This document shows, piece by piece, positions 41,503 through 50,553 of a stretch of DNA of 64,000 nucleotides (position 1 is the first letter of the stretch; each line of letters begins with the position of its first letter). Both the position numbers and the translations under genes were made by a program. The notes beneath the pieces are model-generated. The model saw only the letters and a list, made by a program, of their open reading frames with translations. It was not told where the DNA came from and searched no databases. This DNA is from Nonomuraea wenchangensis (GTDB lineage Bacteria; Actinomycetota; Actinomycetes; Streptosporangiales; Streptosporangiaceae): contig NZ_FOHX01000021.1 in NCBI RefSeq assembly GCF_900111685.1, forward strand, positions 1 to 64,000, given 5' to 3'.

Positions 41503-42324
41503 TCACAGCGCCGCGAGGGCGCGGCCGACCAGGACCTCGGCGAGGTGCGCGCGGTAGGCGGCGCTCGCGACCGCGTTGTCGGCGGGCGCGCAGCCGCGGG
41601 CGGCCAGCGCGCTCGCCTCGGCCGCCGGCACGCCCGCCGCCAGCGCCTCCTCCACCGCGCCCGCCCGCAACGGCGTCGGGCCCATGCCGATCAGCGCGAC
41701 CGCCGTACGCCCCTCGGGCCGCGCCTGGGCGGCCACCCCGACGACCGCCCAGTCCAGGGCGCGGCGGCTGAACTTCTCGAAGGCGTACCCGAGACCGGTG
41801 GCGGCCCGCAGCCGGATCTCCACCAGCAGCTCGTCGGCGGCCAGCGCGCTCGTCCGCACCCCGGTGAAGAACTCGGCCGCCGGGATGTCGCGGACGCCCG
41901 ACGGGCCGCGCGCCACCAGGACGCCGTCCAGGGCGAGCACCGCGGCGGCCAGGTCGGCGGCCGGATCGGCGTGCGCCAGCGAGCCGCCGATCGTGCCCCG
42001 GTTGCGTACCTGCGGGTCGCCGATCCGGCGCGCGGCCGCGGCCAGCAGGGGCACGTGCTCGGCGACCAGCGGGTCCCGCTCCAGCGTGCGGTGGGTGGTG
42101 AGCGGGCCGACCACGACCCGGTCGCCGTCCAGCCTGACGTACGCCAGCTCGCGCAGCCGGCCGATGTCGACCAGGACGCCGGGCTCGACCCGGCGCAGCT
42201 TCATCGCCGGCAGCAGCGAGTGGCCGCCGGCCAGCAGCCGGACGTCGACGCCGTGCCGGGCGAGCTCGGCGAGTGCCTGCTCGACCGAGCCCGCCCGCAC
42301 GTACGAGAAGCCCGCCGGGATCAT
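41503..42324 (-). CDS. FAD-binding subunit of a molybdenum hydroxylase (CoxM type)
   Basis: A 273-residue flavoprotein subunit of the xanthine dehydrogenase/CO dehydrogenase family. The FAD loops LLAGGHSLLPAMKL and RNRGTIGGSLAHADPAAD are clear, followed by the C-terminal CO_deh_flav_C domain. The ATG at 42324 overlaps the stop of the 2Fe-2S subunit gene (ATGA). It passes electrons from the iron-sulfur subunit to an acceptor. Confidence 0.9.
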   Translation of the reverse strand: MIPAGFSYVRAGSVEQALAELARHGVDVRLLAGGHSLLPAMKLRRVEPGVLVDIGRLRELAYVRLDGDRVVVGPLTTHRTLERDPLVAEHVPLLAAAARRIGDPQVRNRGTIGGSLAHADPAADLAAAVLALDGVLVARGPSGVRDIPAAEFFTGVRTSALAADELLVEIRLRAATGLGYAFEKFSRRALDWAVVGVAAQARPEGRTAVALIGMGPTPLRAGAVEEALAAGVPAAEASALAARGCAPADNAVASAAYRAHLAEVLVGRALAAL

Positions 42325-42788
42325 CGCGCACCTCCGTTGGCCGCCGCCCACTGGACCGACTCGACGATCATCTGGTAGCCGGTGCACCGGCACATGTTGC
42401 CCTTCAGCCCGTCGCGGATCTCCTGCTCCGACGGGTCGGGACGCTCGGCGAGCAGTGCCGTGGCGGCCATGACCATGCCCGGCGTGCAGTAGCCGCACTG
42501 CAGGCCGTGGCACTGGCGGAACCCCTCCTGCACGGGCGACAGCCCGCCGGGCCCGGCCAGCCCTTCGACCGTGGTCACCTCGCACCCGTCGGCCTGCGCG
42601 GCGAGCACGGTGCACGACTTCACCGCGACGCCGTCGAGCAGGACCGTGCAGGCGCCGCAGCTCGTGGTGTCGCAGCCGACGTGGGTGCCGGTCAGGGACA
42701 GCAGGTCGCGCAGGAAGTGCACGAGGAGGAGCCTGGGCTCGATCTCCCTGTCGTGCGACCGGCCGTTCACGATGATCTCAACTCGCAT
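42321..42788 (-). CDS. 2Fe-2S subunit of a molybdenum hydroxylase (CoxS type)
   Basis: A 155-residue iron-sulfur subunit with two 2Fe-2S clusters: a plant-type N-terminal site GCDTTSCGACTVLLDG...SCTVLA and a C-terminal helical site QCGYCTPGM...CRCTGY. It links the Mo subunit to the flavin subunit. It overlaps both neighbours (start inside the large-subunit gene end, stop overlapping the flavin subunit start), so the three genes form one operon in the order L-S-M. Confidence 0.92.
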   Translation of the reverse strand: MRVEIIVNGRSHDREIEPRLLLVHFLRDLLSLTGTHVGCDTTSCGACTVLLDGVAVKSCTVLAAQADGCEVTTVEGLAGPGGLSPVQEGFRQCHGLQCGYCTPGMVMAATALLAERPDPSEQEIRDGLKGNMCRCTGYQMIVESVQWAAANGGAR

Positions 42789-45087
42789 GGTGCATGGCCT
42801 TCCAGACTCGTTCGGGGGTGCAGGGCATCTCGACGTCACGCACCCCGAGGTGGGCGAGCGCGTCCACCACCGCGTTGACCACCGCCTGCGGCGCGGCGGT
42901 GGCGCCGGCCTCGCCAATGCCCTTCACGCCGAGGGGGTTGAAGCTGGACCTCGTCTCGATGTGGTGGGTCTCGTAGCGGGGCAGGTCGAGCATGCCGGGC
43001 AGCATGTACTCCTCCAGCGAGGCGGCGAGCGGCCGGCCCTCGGCGTCGAAGGACACCTTCTCGTACAGCGCCTGCGCGATGCCCTGCGCGACCCCGCCGT
43101 GCACCTGGCCGCGGGCGGTCATCGGGTTGATGACGGTGCCGCAGTCGTCCACGCAGACGTAGCGCACGACGTGCACCCGCCCGGTGTCCCGCTCGACCTC
43201 CACCACGCAGCCGTGCGCGCCGCTCGGGTAGCTGAGGTTCTTCGGCTCGTAGTAGGCCGTGGACTCCAGGCCGAGCCGGGTGCCCTCGGGCAGCAGGTGC
43301 GGCTTGAAGGAGCGCTCGACCACGGCGGCCAGGGGCACCGCGGCGTCGGGCACGCCCTTGACCTGGAAGCCGTCGCCGACCCGTACCAGGTCGTCGGGGT
43401 CGGCCTCCAGCAGGTGGGCGGCGATGCGGCGGGCCTGGTCGGCGACCTCGACGGCGGCCTGACGCACGGCGTTGCCGGCGACCGGCATGCCGCGGCTGCC
43501 CATCGTGCCGATCCCCTCCTGCACGACCGCCGTGTCGCCGTAGAGCACGCTGACGGCCTCGAACGGCACGCCGAGCTCGTCGGCGACGATCTGCGCCATC
43601 GCGGTCTGGTGGCCCTGCCCGTGCGGGGCGGTTCCGACCAGCACGATCACCGAGCCGTCCGGCTGGAGCCGCAGGTTCGCCGACTCCCAGCCGCCGAGGT
43701 AGCCGAACTGCTCGAACAGCGGCGTCGGCCCGAACCCGGCCATCTCCACGAACGTCGACAGCCCCACCCCGAGCAGCCGCGCGCCGGGGTCCGCGCGCCG
43801 CCGCTCCTGCTCCGCGCGCAGCGCGTCGTAGTCCAGCTCGCCCAGCAGCAGCTCCAGCGCCGCCGGATAGTCGGCCTCGTCGTAGACGATGCCCTCGAAC
43901 GGCGTCTGGTACGGCATCTGCTCCGGCCCGATCAGGTTGACCTTCCTGACCTCGGCGGGATCCTTGCCCAGCTCAAGGGCGACGAGATCGACGACCCGCT
44001 CGATCAGGAAGCTCGCCTCCGGCCGCCCCGCCCCCCGGTACGACGCCGTGGGCGTGGTGTTGGTGAGCACGCTGCGGTAGCGGGCGGCGATCTTCGGGAT
44101 CCGGTAGCAGCCGCCCAGCATGTACGACGTCAGCGTGGGCAGCCCGATGCCCACCGGGTCGGGCACGCCGCCGATGTTGACCGTGATCGTGACGTCGAGG
44201 GCGAGGATGACGCCGTTCTCGTCGAACCCGACCTCGACCTCCTGCACCTGGTCGCGGCCGTGGTAGGTGTGCGTCATGTGCTCGCGGCGGGCCTCGACGA
44301 ACTTGACCGGCCGGCCGAGCCTGCGCGACAGCTCGGGCGCGAGGAACAGCTCCGGCATGAACGACGACTTGACGCCGAACGCGCCGCCGACGTCGGGGGC
44401 GACGACCCGTACCAGGTGCCTGGCCAGCCCGAACACCTGGGCGATCTCCGCCCGCACCCGGTGCGGCGCCTGCACGGTCGCCCACACGGTGACGCCGTTC
44501 CCGACCCAGTCGGCGAGCACGCCGTACGGCTCCAGCGGGGCTCCGGCGACACGCTGGTTGACCAGCCGGGCGCGCAGCCGGCGCGGGGCGGCGTCCAGCT
44601 CGGCCGCCACGCCGTCCGGCGTCACGGGCTGCTCCAGCGCGACGTTGCCGGGCAGCGGCGCGAAGATCGGCACGGCGTCGGGCGCGAGCGCCGCCTCCAG
44701 CGTCGCCATCACGGGCAGCGGCTCGTACGTCACCTCGACGGCGCGGGCCGCGTCCGCGGCGGCGTACCGGTCGGCGGCGACCACCACGGCGACCGGCTCG
44801 CCGACGTAGTGGACCTTGTCCCCGGCCAGGTAGTGGCGCTCCAGCCCCGGTACGGACGGTCGCGCCGGCAGCTCCGCGAAGTCCTCCGCCGTCCACACCC
44901 CGACGACGCCCGGCAGCGTGGTGGCCGCCGAGGTGTCGATGCCGGTGATGAGCGCGTGGGCCTCGGTGCTCTGCACGTAGACCATGTGCAGCAGCCCTGG
45001 GCGTTGGATGTCGTCCACGAACGTGCCGCGCCCGGTCAGCAGCGCGGCGTCCTCCTTGCGCGGTACAGCCGAGCCGATCATCGTCAC
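42778..45087 (-). CDS. molybdopterin large subunit of an aldehyde/xanthine-type hydroxylase (CoxL-like)
   Basis: A 769-residue Mo-binding subunit. Segments GEPVAVVVAADRYAAADAA, GGAFGVKSSFMPE, TASYRGAGRPEA (AYRGAGR form, not the AYxCSFR of true CO dehydrogenase), APHGQGHQTAMAQI and GVKGIGEAGATAAP (catalytic Glu) are typical of form II CoxL-like enzymes, which hydroxylate aromatic or heterocyclic carbons. The GTG at 45087 follows GGAGGTGGCCT; an ATG two codons later is possible. A GCGTCGTTAG element lies 31 bases upstream. In the island it probably oxidises an N-heterocycle or aldehyde. Confidence 0.9.
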   Translation of the reverse strand: MTMIGSAVPRKEDAALLTGRGTFVDDIQRPGLLHMVYVQSTEAHALITGIDTSAATTLPGVVGVWTAEDFAELPARPSVPGLERHYLAGDKVHYVGEPVAVVVAADRYAAADAARAVEVTYEPLPVMATLEAALAPDAVPIFAPLPGNVALEQPVTPDGVAAELDAAPRRLRARLVNQRVAGAPLEPYGVLADWVGNGVTVWATVQAPHRVRAEIAQVFGLARHLVRVVAPDVGGAFGVKSSFMPELFLAPELSRRLGRPVKFVEARREHMTHTYHGRDQVQEVEVGFDENGVILALDVTITVNIGGVPDPVGIGLPTLTSYMLGGCYRIPKIAARYRSVLTNTTPTASYRGAGRPEASFLIERVVDLVALELGKDPAEVRKVNLIGPEQMPYQTPFEGIVYDEADYPAALELLLGELDYDALRAEQERRRADPGARLLGVGLSTFVEMAGFGPTPLFEQFGYLGGWESANLRLQPDGSVIVLVGTAPHGQGHQTAMAQIVADELGVPFEAVSVLYGDTAVVQEGIGTMGSRGMPVAGNAVRQAAVEVADQARRIAAHLLEADPDDLVRVGDGFQVKGVPDAAVPLAAVVERSFKPHLLPEGTRLGLESTAYYEPKNLSYPSGAHGCVVEVERDTGRVHVVRYVCVDDCGTVINPMTARGQVHGGVAQGIAQALYEKVSFDAEGRPLAASLEEYMLPGMLDLPRYETHHIETRSSFNPLGVKGIGEAGATAAPQAVVNAVVDALAHLGVRDVEMPCTPERVWKAMHHAS

Positions 45088-45116
45088 AGGCCACCTCCGT
45101 CGAGGCTTGGGGGCAA

Positions 45117-45138
45117 GCGTCGTTAGACGTATAGCTAC
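45117..45138. promoter_or_regulatory. GCGTCGTTAG element upstream of the Mo-hydroxylase operon
   Basis: GCGTCGTTAG followed by ACGTATAGCTACC repeats the element of the P450 promoter region, including a T/A-rich spacer and trailing CC. It is placed 30-50 bases before the large-subunit start. Confidence 0.45.
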
Positions 45139-45230
45139 CCATCTTGGCGGGTGCCCACAGGCGCGGCAAGACCCATGTGAGGCAATGTGACCGTAGTCGC
45201 CAGGACTCTTACGACGGGTGAAGGATTGAG

Positions 45231-46283
45231 TCAGCGCGTCGCGCCGAGCGCCCGGAGCGCCCGCCGGCACACGGCGTGCCAGGCATCGCCGCCTCCGTCG
45301 CGGACCAGCACGCTGGCGACCACTTCCTCGTCGCACGTGGCTCCGTGCCACGAGCACTTCCCCTGAACCGCCCGTGGCCCTCCGGCATGGTGGCGGGGGT
45401 CGAAGTCGGTTACCTCCACCAGCCGGGACTTCCTCACCCTCCCGGACATCGGCTCGGCCGTGGGGACGAAGCCGTACTCCGCGAGGCGCGCCCGCGCCCG
45501 TTCCCCCTCGACCTCCAGACCCTGAACGTGTACGGTCCCGGCCGGCGACGAGTGGGCCCGGTTGCGGACCAGGGTCAGTTGCCCGGCGGTGTTGCGGTCG
45601 CGCTTCTGCGGCAGCGGACGTCCTTTGTCGCGCATGGCCGCGCGTACGTGGTTGTAGATGGCGTCCAGGTCCAGCAGCGGGCCGTGTCCCTGGATCCCGT
45701 TCTGGAAGATGCTCAGCAGTTCGGCGGTGAAGGCGGTGTGCGGCTCGCCCACGGGCGCGAGCGCCTTCTGGTTCTCCGCCGTCGCGGCGAGCACGTAGGT
45801 GCCCTCGGCGCCGGCCTCGTCGATGGCGGCCGTGACGGGGTCGGCCATCGTGCCCAATGCCCGCCCGCTGTGGCAGCAGTCGAGGACGACGATCCGGCGG
45901 GCCGCGCGGCTGCCCAGCAACGCGTCCCTGACGTGGGCGTAGGAGACCGCGGTGTACGGGCGCTGCGAGTCGGACCCCACCAGCGCCAGGCGCAGCTCTC
46001 CCCGCCGGGGCTCGGTCAGCCCGTGGCCCGCGTAGTAGAAGACCATGGTGTCGGTGGCCTCGTCCGCCGCCCGCACCACGGGATCCAGCATGTCCGCGCT
46101 GGTCACCGGATCGGCCACGATCGTCACGTGATCCGCGGGAAGCCCCCAGACCTCCTCGGCGGTCAGGACGTCGGCGAGGGACAGGAGGTTGTCCTCCACC
46201 GACGCGAGGGCGGGGAGGAAGTCGTAGTGCGCCGTCCCGATCAGCACGACCCTGGAGAGGGCGGGATCCGGGACCCTGCTCAT
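45231..46283 (-). CDS. caspase-like (C14) protease of an EACC1 conflict module
   Basis: A 350-residue protein with a caspase domain over residues ~1-225: catalytic His87 in YYAGHG and Cys137 in LDCCHSG, preceded by RVVLIGTAHY. The C-terminal ~80 residues are basic and Cys/His-rich (KCSWHGATCDEE, WHAVCRR), possibly a small zinc-binding module. Stand-alone caspases next to EACC1 are known as effectors in predicted bacterial conflict or programmed-death systems. The start overlaps the EACC1 stop (ATGA). The target protein is unknown. Confidence 0.85.
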   Translation of the reverse strand: MSRVPDPALSRVVLIGTAHYDFLPALASVEDNLLSLADVLTAEEVWGLPADHVTIVADPVTSADMLDPVVRAADEATDTMVFYYAGHGLTEPRRGELRLALVGSDSQRPYTAVSYAHVRDALLGSRAARRIVVLDCCHSGRALGTMADPVTAAIDEAGAEGTYVLAATAENQKALAPVGEPHTAFTAELLSIFQNGIQGHGPLLDLDAIYNHVRAAMRDKGRPLPQKRDRNTAGQLTLVRNRAHSSPAGTVHVQGLEVEGERARARLAEYGFVPTAEPMSGRVRKSRLVEVTDFDPRHHAGGPRAVQGKCSWHGATCDEEVVASVLVRDGGGDAWHAVCRRALRALGATR

Positions 46284-46627
46284 GACCGCTTGGATTCGAG
46301 CGCTCGGACGATCTTCTCGACCGTCTCCGGATCACCGTCGGACAGGACGATCTTCGTGCCGTCGCGCTCGATGGTGACGGAGGGTTTCGCCGGTCGCGTC
46401 GCGCGCCAGGCGACATAGGCGAGCGCGAAGTTGAGCGCCTGGAAGCCGCTGTCGACGATCAGCTCGATCACGTCGAGCGCGGAGCCCATCTCCCCGTCCT
46501 GGACCGGAGGCCCGGCCAGCCTGACGCGGGCGTGCCTGCGCACCTCCGGGTCGTCCAGCAGCCATTGACGAAGGGACTGTAACTCCTCTTCGGAATGGTC
46601 GCCGTCGAATCGCATGCGGATGGACAT
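46280..46627 (-). CDS. EACC1 (effector-associated constant component)
   Basis: A 115-residue protein: a ferredoxin-like N-terminal part (EEELQSLRQWLLDDPEVRRH...VRLAG), a hydrophobic helix in the middle (ALDVIELIVDSGFQALNFAL) and a C-terminal strand-helix unit (PSVTIERDGTKIVLSDG). This is the layout of EACC1, a constant membrane-associated partner of variable effectors such as caspases. GGAGGAGGG precedes the ATG. It begins 32 bases after the stop of the VWA gene on the same strand, so it may be transcribed with the MoxR operon. Confidence 0.75.
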   Translation of the reverse strand: MSIRMRFDGDHSEEELQSLRQWLLDDPEVRRHARVRLAGPPVQDGEMGSALDVIELIVDSGFQALNFALAYVAWRATRPAKPSVTIERDGTKIVLSDGDPETVEKIVRALESKRS

Positions 46628-46659
46628 CCTGACCCTCCTCCACGTCATGACCAGATTAC

Positions 46660-47727
46660 TCACCGGATCGGCGTACGAGGGCGGTTCCACCACAGGGAAA
46701 GGGACAGGGCCGTGACGACGAGGAGGGCGCCGCCGCCGGCGAAGAACGCGGCCGTGTCCACCCGCTCGCGGATCACCTTGAAGGAGCCGGGCAGCGAGTC
46801 GAGGGCGTCCTGGAGCTGGTCGGCGTTCTCGGCGCGGTGGTAGGAGCCGCCGGTGGTCCTGGCGATCTCCTTGAGTGTGGGCTCGTCGATCGAGCGGATG
46901 TTGCGGCCTCCCCGGTCGAAGCCGCCCCGGCCGCCGCCCCAGCCGCCGAAGCCGCCGAAGCCGCGGCCGTCGAACTGGGAGTTCTCGCAGACCATCGGGG
47001 CCGGGTTCGTGGTGCCGAAGCCGATGGTGAAGACGCGCAGCCGGCGCAGCGCCGCCTCCTCGGCGGCGGTCTCCGGGGCGACGCCCTGGGTGTTGGCGCC
47101 GTCGGTGAGCACGACGATCGCGGCGCCGGCATAGCCCTGCTCCGCGCCGCCGGCGGTGGCGTTCGCGCCCGTGGGCGGGACCGACGGGTCCACCTCGGCG
47201 ATCGCGTCGATCGAGGCGAGCATGGCCTGGCCGATCGCGGTGCCGCGGCCCACGGTGAGGCCGTCCAGCGCCTCGATCAGCTCGTCGGTGTCGTCGGTGG
47301 GGGGCACGAGCAGGCCCGCCGAGCCGGCGAAGGTGACCAGTCCGATCCGCGGCCCGCCGCGCTGCGACTCGATGAAGTCCGCCGCGGCCTTGCGCGCGGC
47401 GGTGAGACGGTTGGGGTCGACGTCCGTGGCGCACATGGAGGCGGAGGTGTCCAGGGCGAGCAGGATCGTCGCCGACCTCATCGGCACCGCCACCGACGCC
47501 TGCGGGCGCGCGGCCCCGACCGCGAGCAGCACGAGCCCGGCCACGAACAGCGCCGGCGGGATCCGCCGGGTCCAGCGCGTACGTCCGGGCAGCGCGGCCC
47601 GTACGAGCGCGATCGAGGTGACCCGCACGGCGGCCCGCCGCCGGCGGCGCAGCGCCCACCAGCGGATCGCCAGGATCAGCGGCACGACCAGGACCGACAG
47701 CAGCGCCCACGGCCACGAGAACGTCAC
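46660..47727 (-). CDS. VWA-domain membrane protein (BatA-like)
   Basis: A 355-residue protein with two N-terminal membrane helices (LLSVLVVPLILAIRWWAL; ALFVAGLVLLAVGA), a von Willebrand factor A domain with a MIDAS motif DTSAS (near residue 92) and a C-terminal membrane anchor. A Gly/Phe-rich insert (GRGFGGFGGWGGGRGGFDRGG) interrupts the VWA domain. It directly abuts the second VWA gene. Such pairs act with MoxR ATPases as metal-dependent chaperone or assembly systems. Confidence 0.88.
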   Translation of the reverse strand: MTFSWPWALLSVLVVPLILAIRWWALRRRRRAAVRVTSIALVRAALPGRTRWTRRIPPALFVAGLVLLAVGAARPQASVAVPMRSATILLALDTSASMCATDVDPNRLTAARKAAADFIESQRGGPRIGLVTFAGSAGLLVPPTDDTDELIEALDGLTVGRGTAIGQAMLASIDAIAEVDPSVPPTGANATAGGAEQGYAGAAIVVLTDGANTQGVAPETAAEEAALRRLRVFTIGFGTTNPAPMVCENSQFDGRGFGGFGGWGGGRGGFDRGGRNIRSIDEPTLKEIARTTGGSYHRAENADQLQDALDSLPGSFKVIRERVDTAAFFAGGGALLVVTALSLSLWWNRPRTPIR

Positions 47728-48675
47728 TCAGATCACCCGCCCCGACCTGAACACGGTGAGCGCCGCTCCCCCGGTGAGCAGCGCGAGGGCGAGCCCGATC
47801 AGCCCGCCGGCGAGCGGCAGCGGCTCGTCCGAGACGGTGACCCGCAGGTCGATCGTGTCGGCGATCCCGTCGAGCCGCGCGGCGTCGGAGGCGGGGTGGT
47901 AGGCACCGCCCGTCATCTCCGCGATCTCGGTCAGGACGTCCTCCTCCAGCGCGGTGTGCCGGCGCAGGCCGTCCACCCGCACGGTCGCCCCGGCCGTGGT
48001 GCCGACCCCGACGGTGTGGATGTGGACGCCCGCCTTCTGGGCGATCTCGGCGGCGCGTTCGATGTCGCCGCCCCGGTTCTGGCCGTCGGTGAACATCACG
48101 ATCGTCGCCGACGGCCAGTAGCCGAGGTCGGGTACGTCGCCGCCGGGATCGAGGGGCACCTGCTTGCCGGTGATCGCCACGAGCGAGGCCCTGATGCCGG
48201 CCCCGAGCGAGGTGCCGCCGGTGATCCTCAGCCGGTCCACGGCCTTGAGCGCGACGGAGTGGTCGGCGTCGGCGCGGGCGGTGGTGCGCGCGCCCTGCTC
48301 GAAGGCGACCACGCCGATGTCGACGCTGTCCGGCTGCGCCTCGATGAACGCGCGGGCCGCCCGCTGCGCCGCGGCCAGCCGGTTGGGCGCGACGTCGTCG
48401 GCCCCCATGCTGTTGGAGACGTCCATGGCGAGGATGACGGTGCCGGCGGTGCGCGGGACCGGCACCATGGCCGCCGGTCCTGCGGCGGCGACGGCGAGCA
48501 CGCCGACGCCGGCGATCGTCAGCCCGGTCCCGAGCGACCGCCGCCCGCCCGGCAGGGCGACACCGGCCGCGGCGAGCGCCGCCGTCCTCCGCCGCCCCAG
48601 GACGACGGCCGCCCAGACCAGCGCCGCCGTGACGAGCAGCCCGACGACCAGCAGAAGGGGCGAGGAGACCGTCAT
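47728..48675 (-). CDS. VWA-domain membrane protein (second copy)
   Basis: A 315-residue relative of the downstream VWA protein, with two N-terminal membrane helices, a MIDAS motif DVSNS (near residue 85), VIMFTDGQNRGGD and a C-terminal membrane helix (LAGGLIGLALALLTGGAAL). The start overlaps the DUF58 stop by four bases, and the stop abuts the next gene without a gap, so the operon is tightly coupled. Confidence 0.88.
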   Translation of the reverse strand: MTVSSPLLLVVGLLVTAALVWAAVVLGRRRTAALAAAGVALPGGRRSLGTGLTIAGVGVLAVAAAGPAAMVPVPRTAGTVILAMDVSNSMGADDVAPNRLAAAQRAARAFIEAQPDSVDIGVVAFEQGARTTARADADHSVALKAVDRLRITGGTSLGAGIRASLVAITGKQVPLDPGGDVPDLGYWPSATIVMFTDGQNRGGDIERAAEIAQKAGVHIHTVGVGTTAGATVRVDGLRRHTALEEDVLTEIAEMTGGAYHPASDAARLDGIADTIDLRVTVSDEPLPLAGGLIGLALALLTGGAALTVFRSGRVI

Positions 48676-49556
48676 GGCTTCCTGGCCCCGGTGCCCGCGA
48701 CGATCTCGACCAGCGCCTCGCCCAGGTCGCGGTCGGTGTCGACGCGGTGGACGGGCACCCGGGCCCGGCGCATGCCCGCCGCCAGCCGGGCCTCGCGGTC
48801 GTCGACCGCCTCGCGCAGGCGTACCCGCAGCAACGGGTCGGCGGAGTCCACGACGAGCTGTTCCCCGGTCTCGGCGTCCTCGACCACGATCAGCCCGGCC
48901 TCGGGCAGCACGTCGTCGGCGGCGTCCGTGATCCGCAGGGCGACCACCTCGTGCCGGCGGGCCAACCGCTGGAGCGAACGTTCCCAGTCGCCGTCGCCGA
49001 TGAAGTCCGACAGCACGACGACGAGCGCGCGGCGGCGGGCGAGCCGCCCGGCCGCGTCCAGCATCGCGGCCAGGTCGGTGGTCGCACCGGCCCCGGAAGT
49101 GGCGGTGCGCTCCAGCTCGGCGGCGATCCGCAGCGTATGCCGCCGGGACGTGCCGGGCGGCACGACCCGCACCGTCCCGGTGTCGTACAGCAACGCGCCG
49201 ACCCGGTTGCCGCCCCGCCCGAACAGCCGGGCGAGGACGAGCGCGAGCTCGGCGAGCACGTCGTGCTTGCCGCGTCCCGGCCGCCCGGCCGCCATGGACG
49301 CCGACCGGTCGAGCACGAGCCACACCGTCAGCTCGCGGTCCTCGGTGAACACCCGCAGGTGCGGCTCGTCCAGCCGGGCGGTGACGTTCCAGTCGATGTG
49401 CCGGGCGTCGTCGCCCTCCGTGTACGCCCGCAGCCCCGTGAAGTCGATGCCGGAGCCGCGATGGGCGGTGCGGTGGGCGCCCTGGAGCCGGCCGTCCAGC
49501 CTGCGGACGACCTTCCACTCCAGGCGGAGCAGGAGTCTCTCGGGGGCGGTGGCCAT
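48672..49556 (-). CDS. DUF58 family protein
   Basis: A 294-residue cytoplasmic protein of the DUF58 family: GSGIDFTGLRAYTEGDDARHIDWNVTAR followed by a VWA-like fold with LDRSASM. DUF58 proteins are encoded between MoxR ATPases and VWA membrane proteins and probably link the two. It begins four bases after the moxR stop. Confidence 0.9.
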   Translation of the reverse strand: MATAPERLLLRLEWKVVRRLDGRLQGAHRTAHRGSGIDFTGLRAYTEGDDARHIDWNVTARLDEPHLRVFTEDRELTVWLVLDRSASMAAGRPGRGKHDVLAELALVLARLFGRGGNRVGALLYDTGTVRVVPPGTSRRHTLRIAAELERTATSGAGATTDLAAMLDAAGRLARRRALVVVLSDFIGDGDWERSLQRLARRHEVVALRITDAADDVLPEAGLIVVEDAETGEQLVVDSADPLLRVRLREAVDDREARLAAGMRRARVPVHRVDTDRDLGEALVEIVAGTGARKP

Positions 49557-49560
49557 GGCC

Positions 49561-50532
49561 TTACCGGTTCTGCAGGACGACGTCGGGGGCGCGGACGGCC
49601 CCGAGGACCCTCGCGATGATCGTGTCGGCGTCCACGTCGTCCGCCAGGGCCTCGTACGACAGCACGAGGCGGTGACGCAGCACGTCCAGCGCGAGCTCCG
49701 ACAGGTCGTGCGGCAGCACGTAGTCGCGCCCGCGCAGGAACGCCAGCGCCCGCGCGCCCGTGACGAGCGCGATCGAGGCCCGAGGGCTCGCCCCGTGGGT
49801 GACGTAGTGCTCCAGCTCGCCGAGCCCGGCCATGGCCGGGGAGCGGGTGGCGGTGACCAGCCGTACGGCGTAGTCGACGACGGCCGGATCGACGTAGACC
49901 TGCCTGGCCCGTTCGCGCATCGCCATCAGGTCCTCGGTGGTCACCATCGGCTGTGGCGGCTCCGGCGGGCGCAGCGCCCGCTGGACGATCGCCTGCTCCT
50001 CGGACTGCGTCGGGTAGTCCACGACGACCTTCATCATGAACCGGTCGACCTGGGCCTCGGGCAGCGGGTACGTCCCCTCCGACTCGATCGGGTTCTCCGT
50101 CGCCATGACCAGGAACGGCTCCGGCACCCGGAACGTCTCCCGCCCGATCGTCACCTGGTGCTCCTGCATCACCTCCAGCAGGGCGCTCTGCACCTTGGCC
50201 GGGGCGCGGTTGATCTCGTCGGCCAGCAGCAGGTTCGCGAAGACGGGGCCGAGCTCCGTCCTGAACTCCCCCGAGTGCTGGTGGTAGACCCGGGTGCCGA
50301 CGAGGTCGGCGGGCACCAGGTCGGGGGTGAACTGCACGCGCTGGAACTTGCCGGCGATCGCGGCGGCCAGCGACCGTACGGCGAGCGTCTTGGCCAGGCC
50401 GGGCACGCCCTCCACCAGCAGGTGACCGTCGGCGATCAGTGCGACGGCCATGCGCTCCAGGAGCGGGTCCTGGCCGACGATCGTGCGTTTGACCTCGTAC
50501 AGCACCTGTTCGAGCGGGTGGACATGTGTCAT
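49561..50532 (-). CDS. MoxR-family AAA+ ATPase
   Basis: A 323-residue AAA+ ATPase: Walker A GVPGLAKT (residues ~39-46), Walker B LLADEINRAP, the sensor ATENPIESEGTYPLPEAQVDRF, and the C-terminal lid with HGASPRASIALVTGARALA. MoxR proteins act with DUF58 and VWA proteins in chaperone-like maturation of other complexes. It heads the MoxR-DUF58-VWA-VWA operon, 21 bases after the HtrA-like gene. Confidence 0.93.
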   Translation of the reverse strand: MTHVHPLEQVLYEVKRTIVGQDPLLERMAVALIADGHLLVEGVPGLAKTLAVRSLAAAIAGKFQRVQFTPDLVPADLVGTRVYHQHSGEFRTELGPVFANLLLADEINRAPAKVQSALLEVMQEHQVTIGRETFRVPEPFLVMATENPIESEGTYPLPEAQVDRFMMKVVVDYPTQSEEQAIVQRALRPPEPPQPMVTTEDLMAMRERARQVYVDPAVVDYAVRLVTATRSPAMAGLGELEHYVTHGASPRASIALVTGARALAFLRGRDYVLPHDLSELALDVLRHRLVLSYEALADDVDADTIIARVLGAVRAPDVVLQNR

Positions 50533-50553
50533 ACGGTTTTCCTTCTCGTCAGG

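Noticed and set aside
45231..46627. Caspase-EACC1 as part of a larger NTPase-based conflict system
   Set aside because: No STAND NTPase, TPR or other sensor gene adjoins it within the window; only the MoxR operon does, which is reported as a finding instead.
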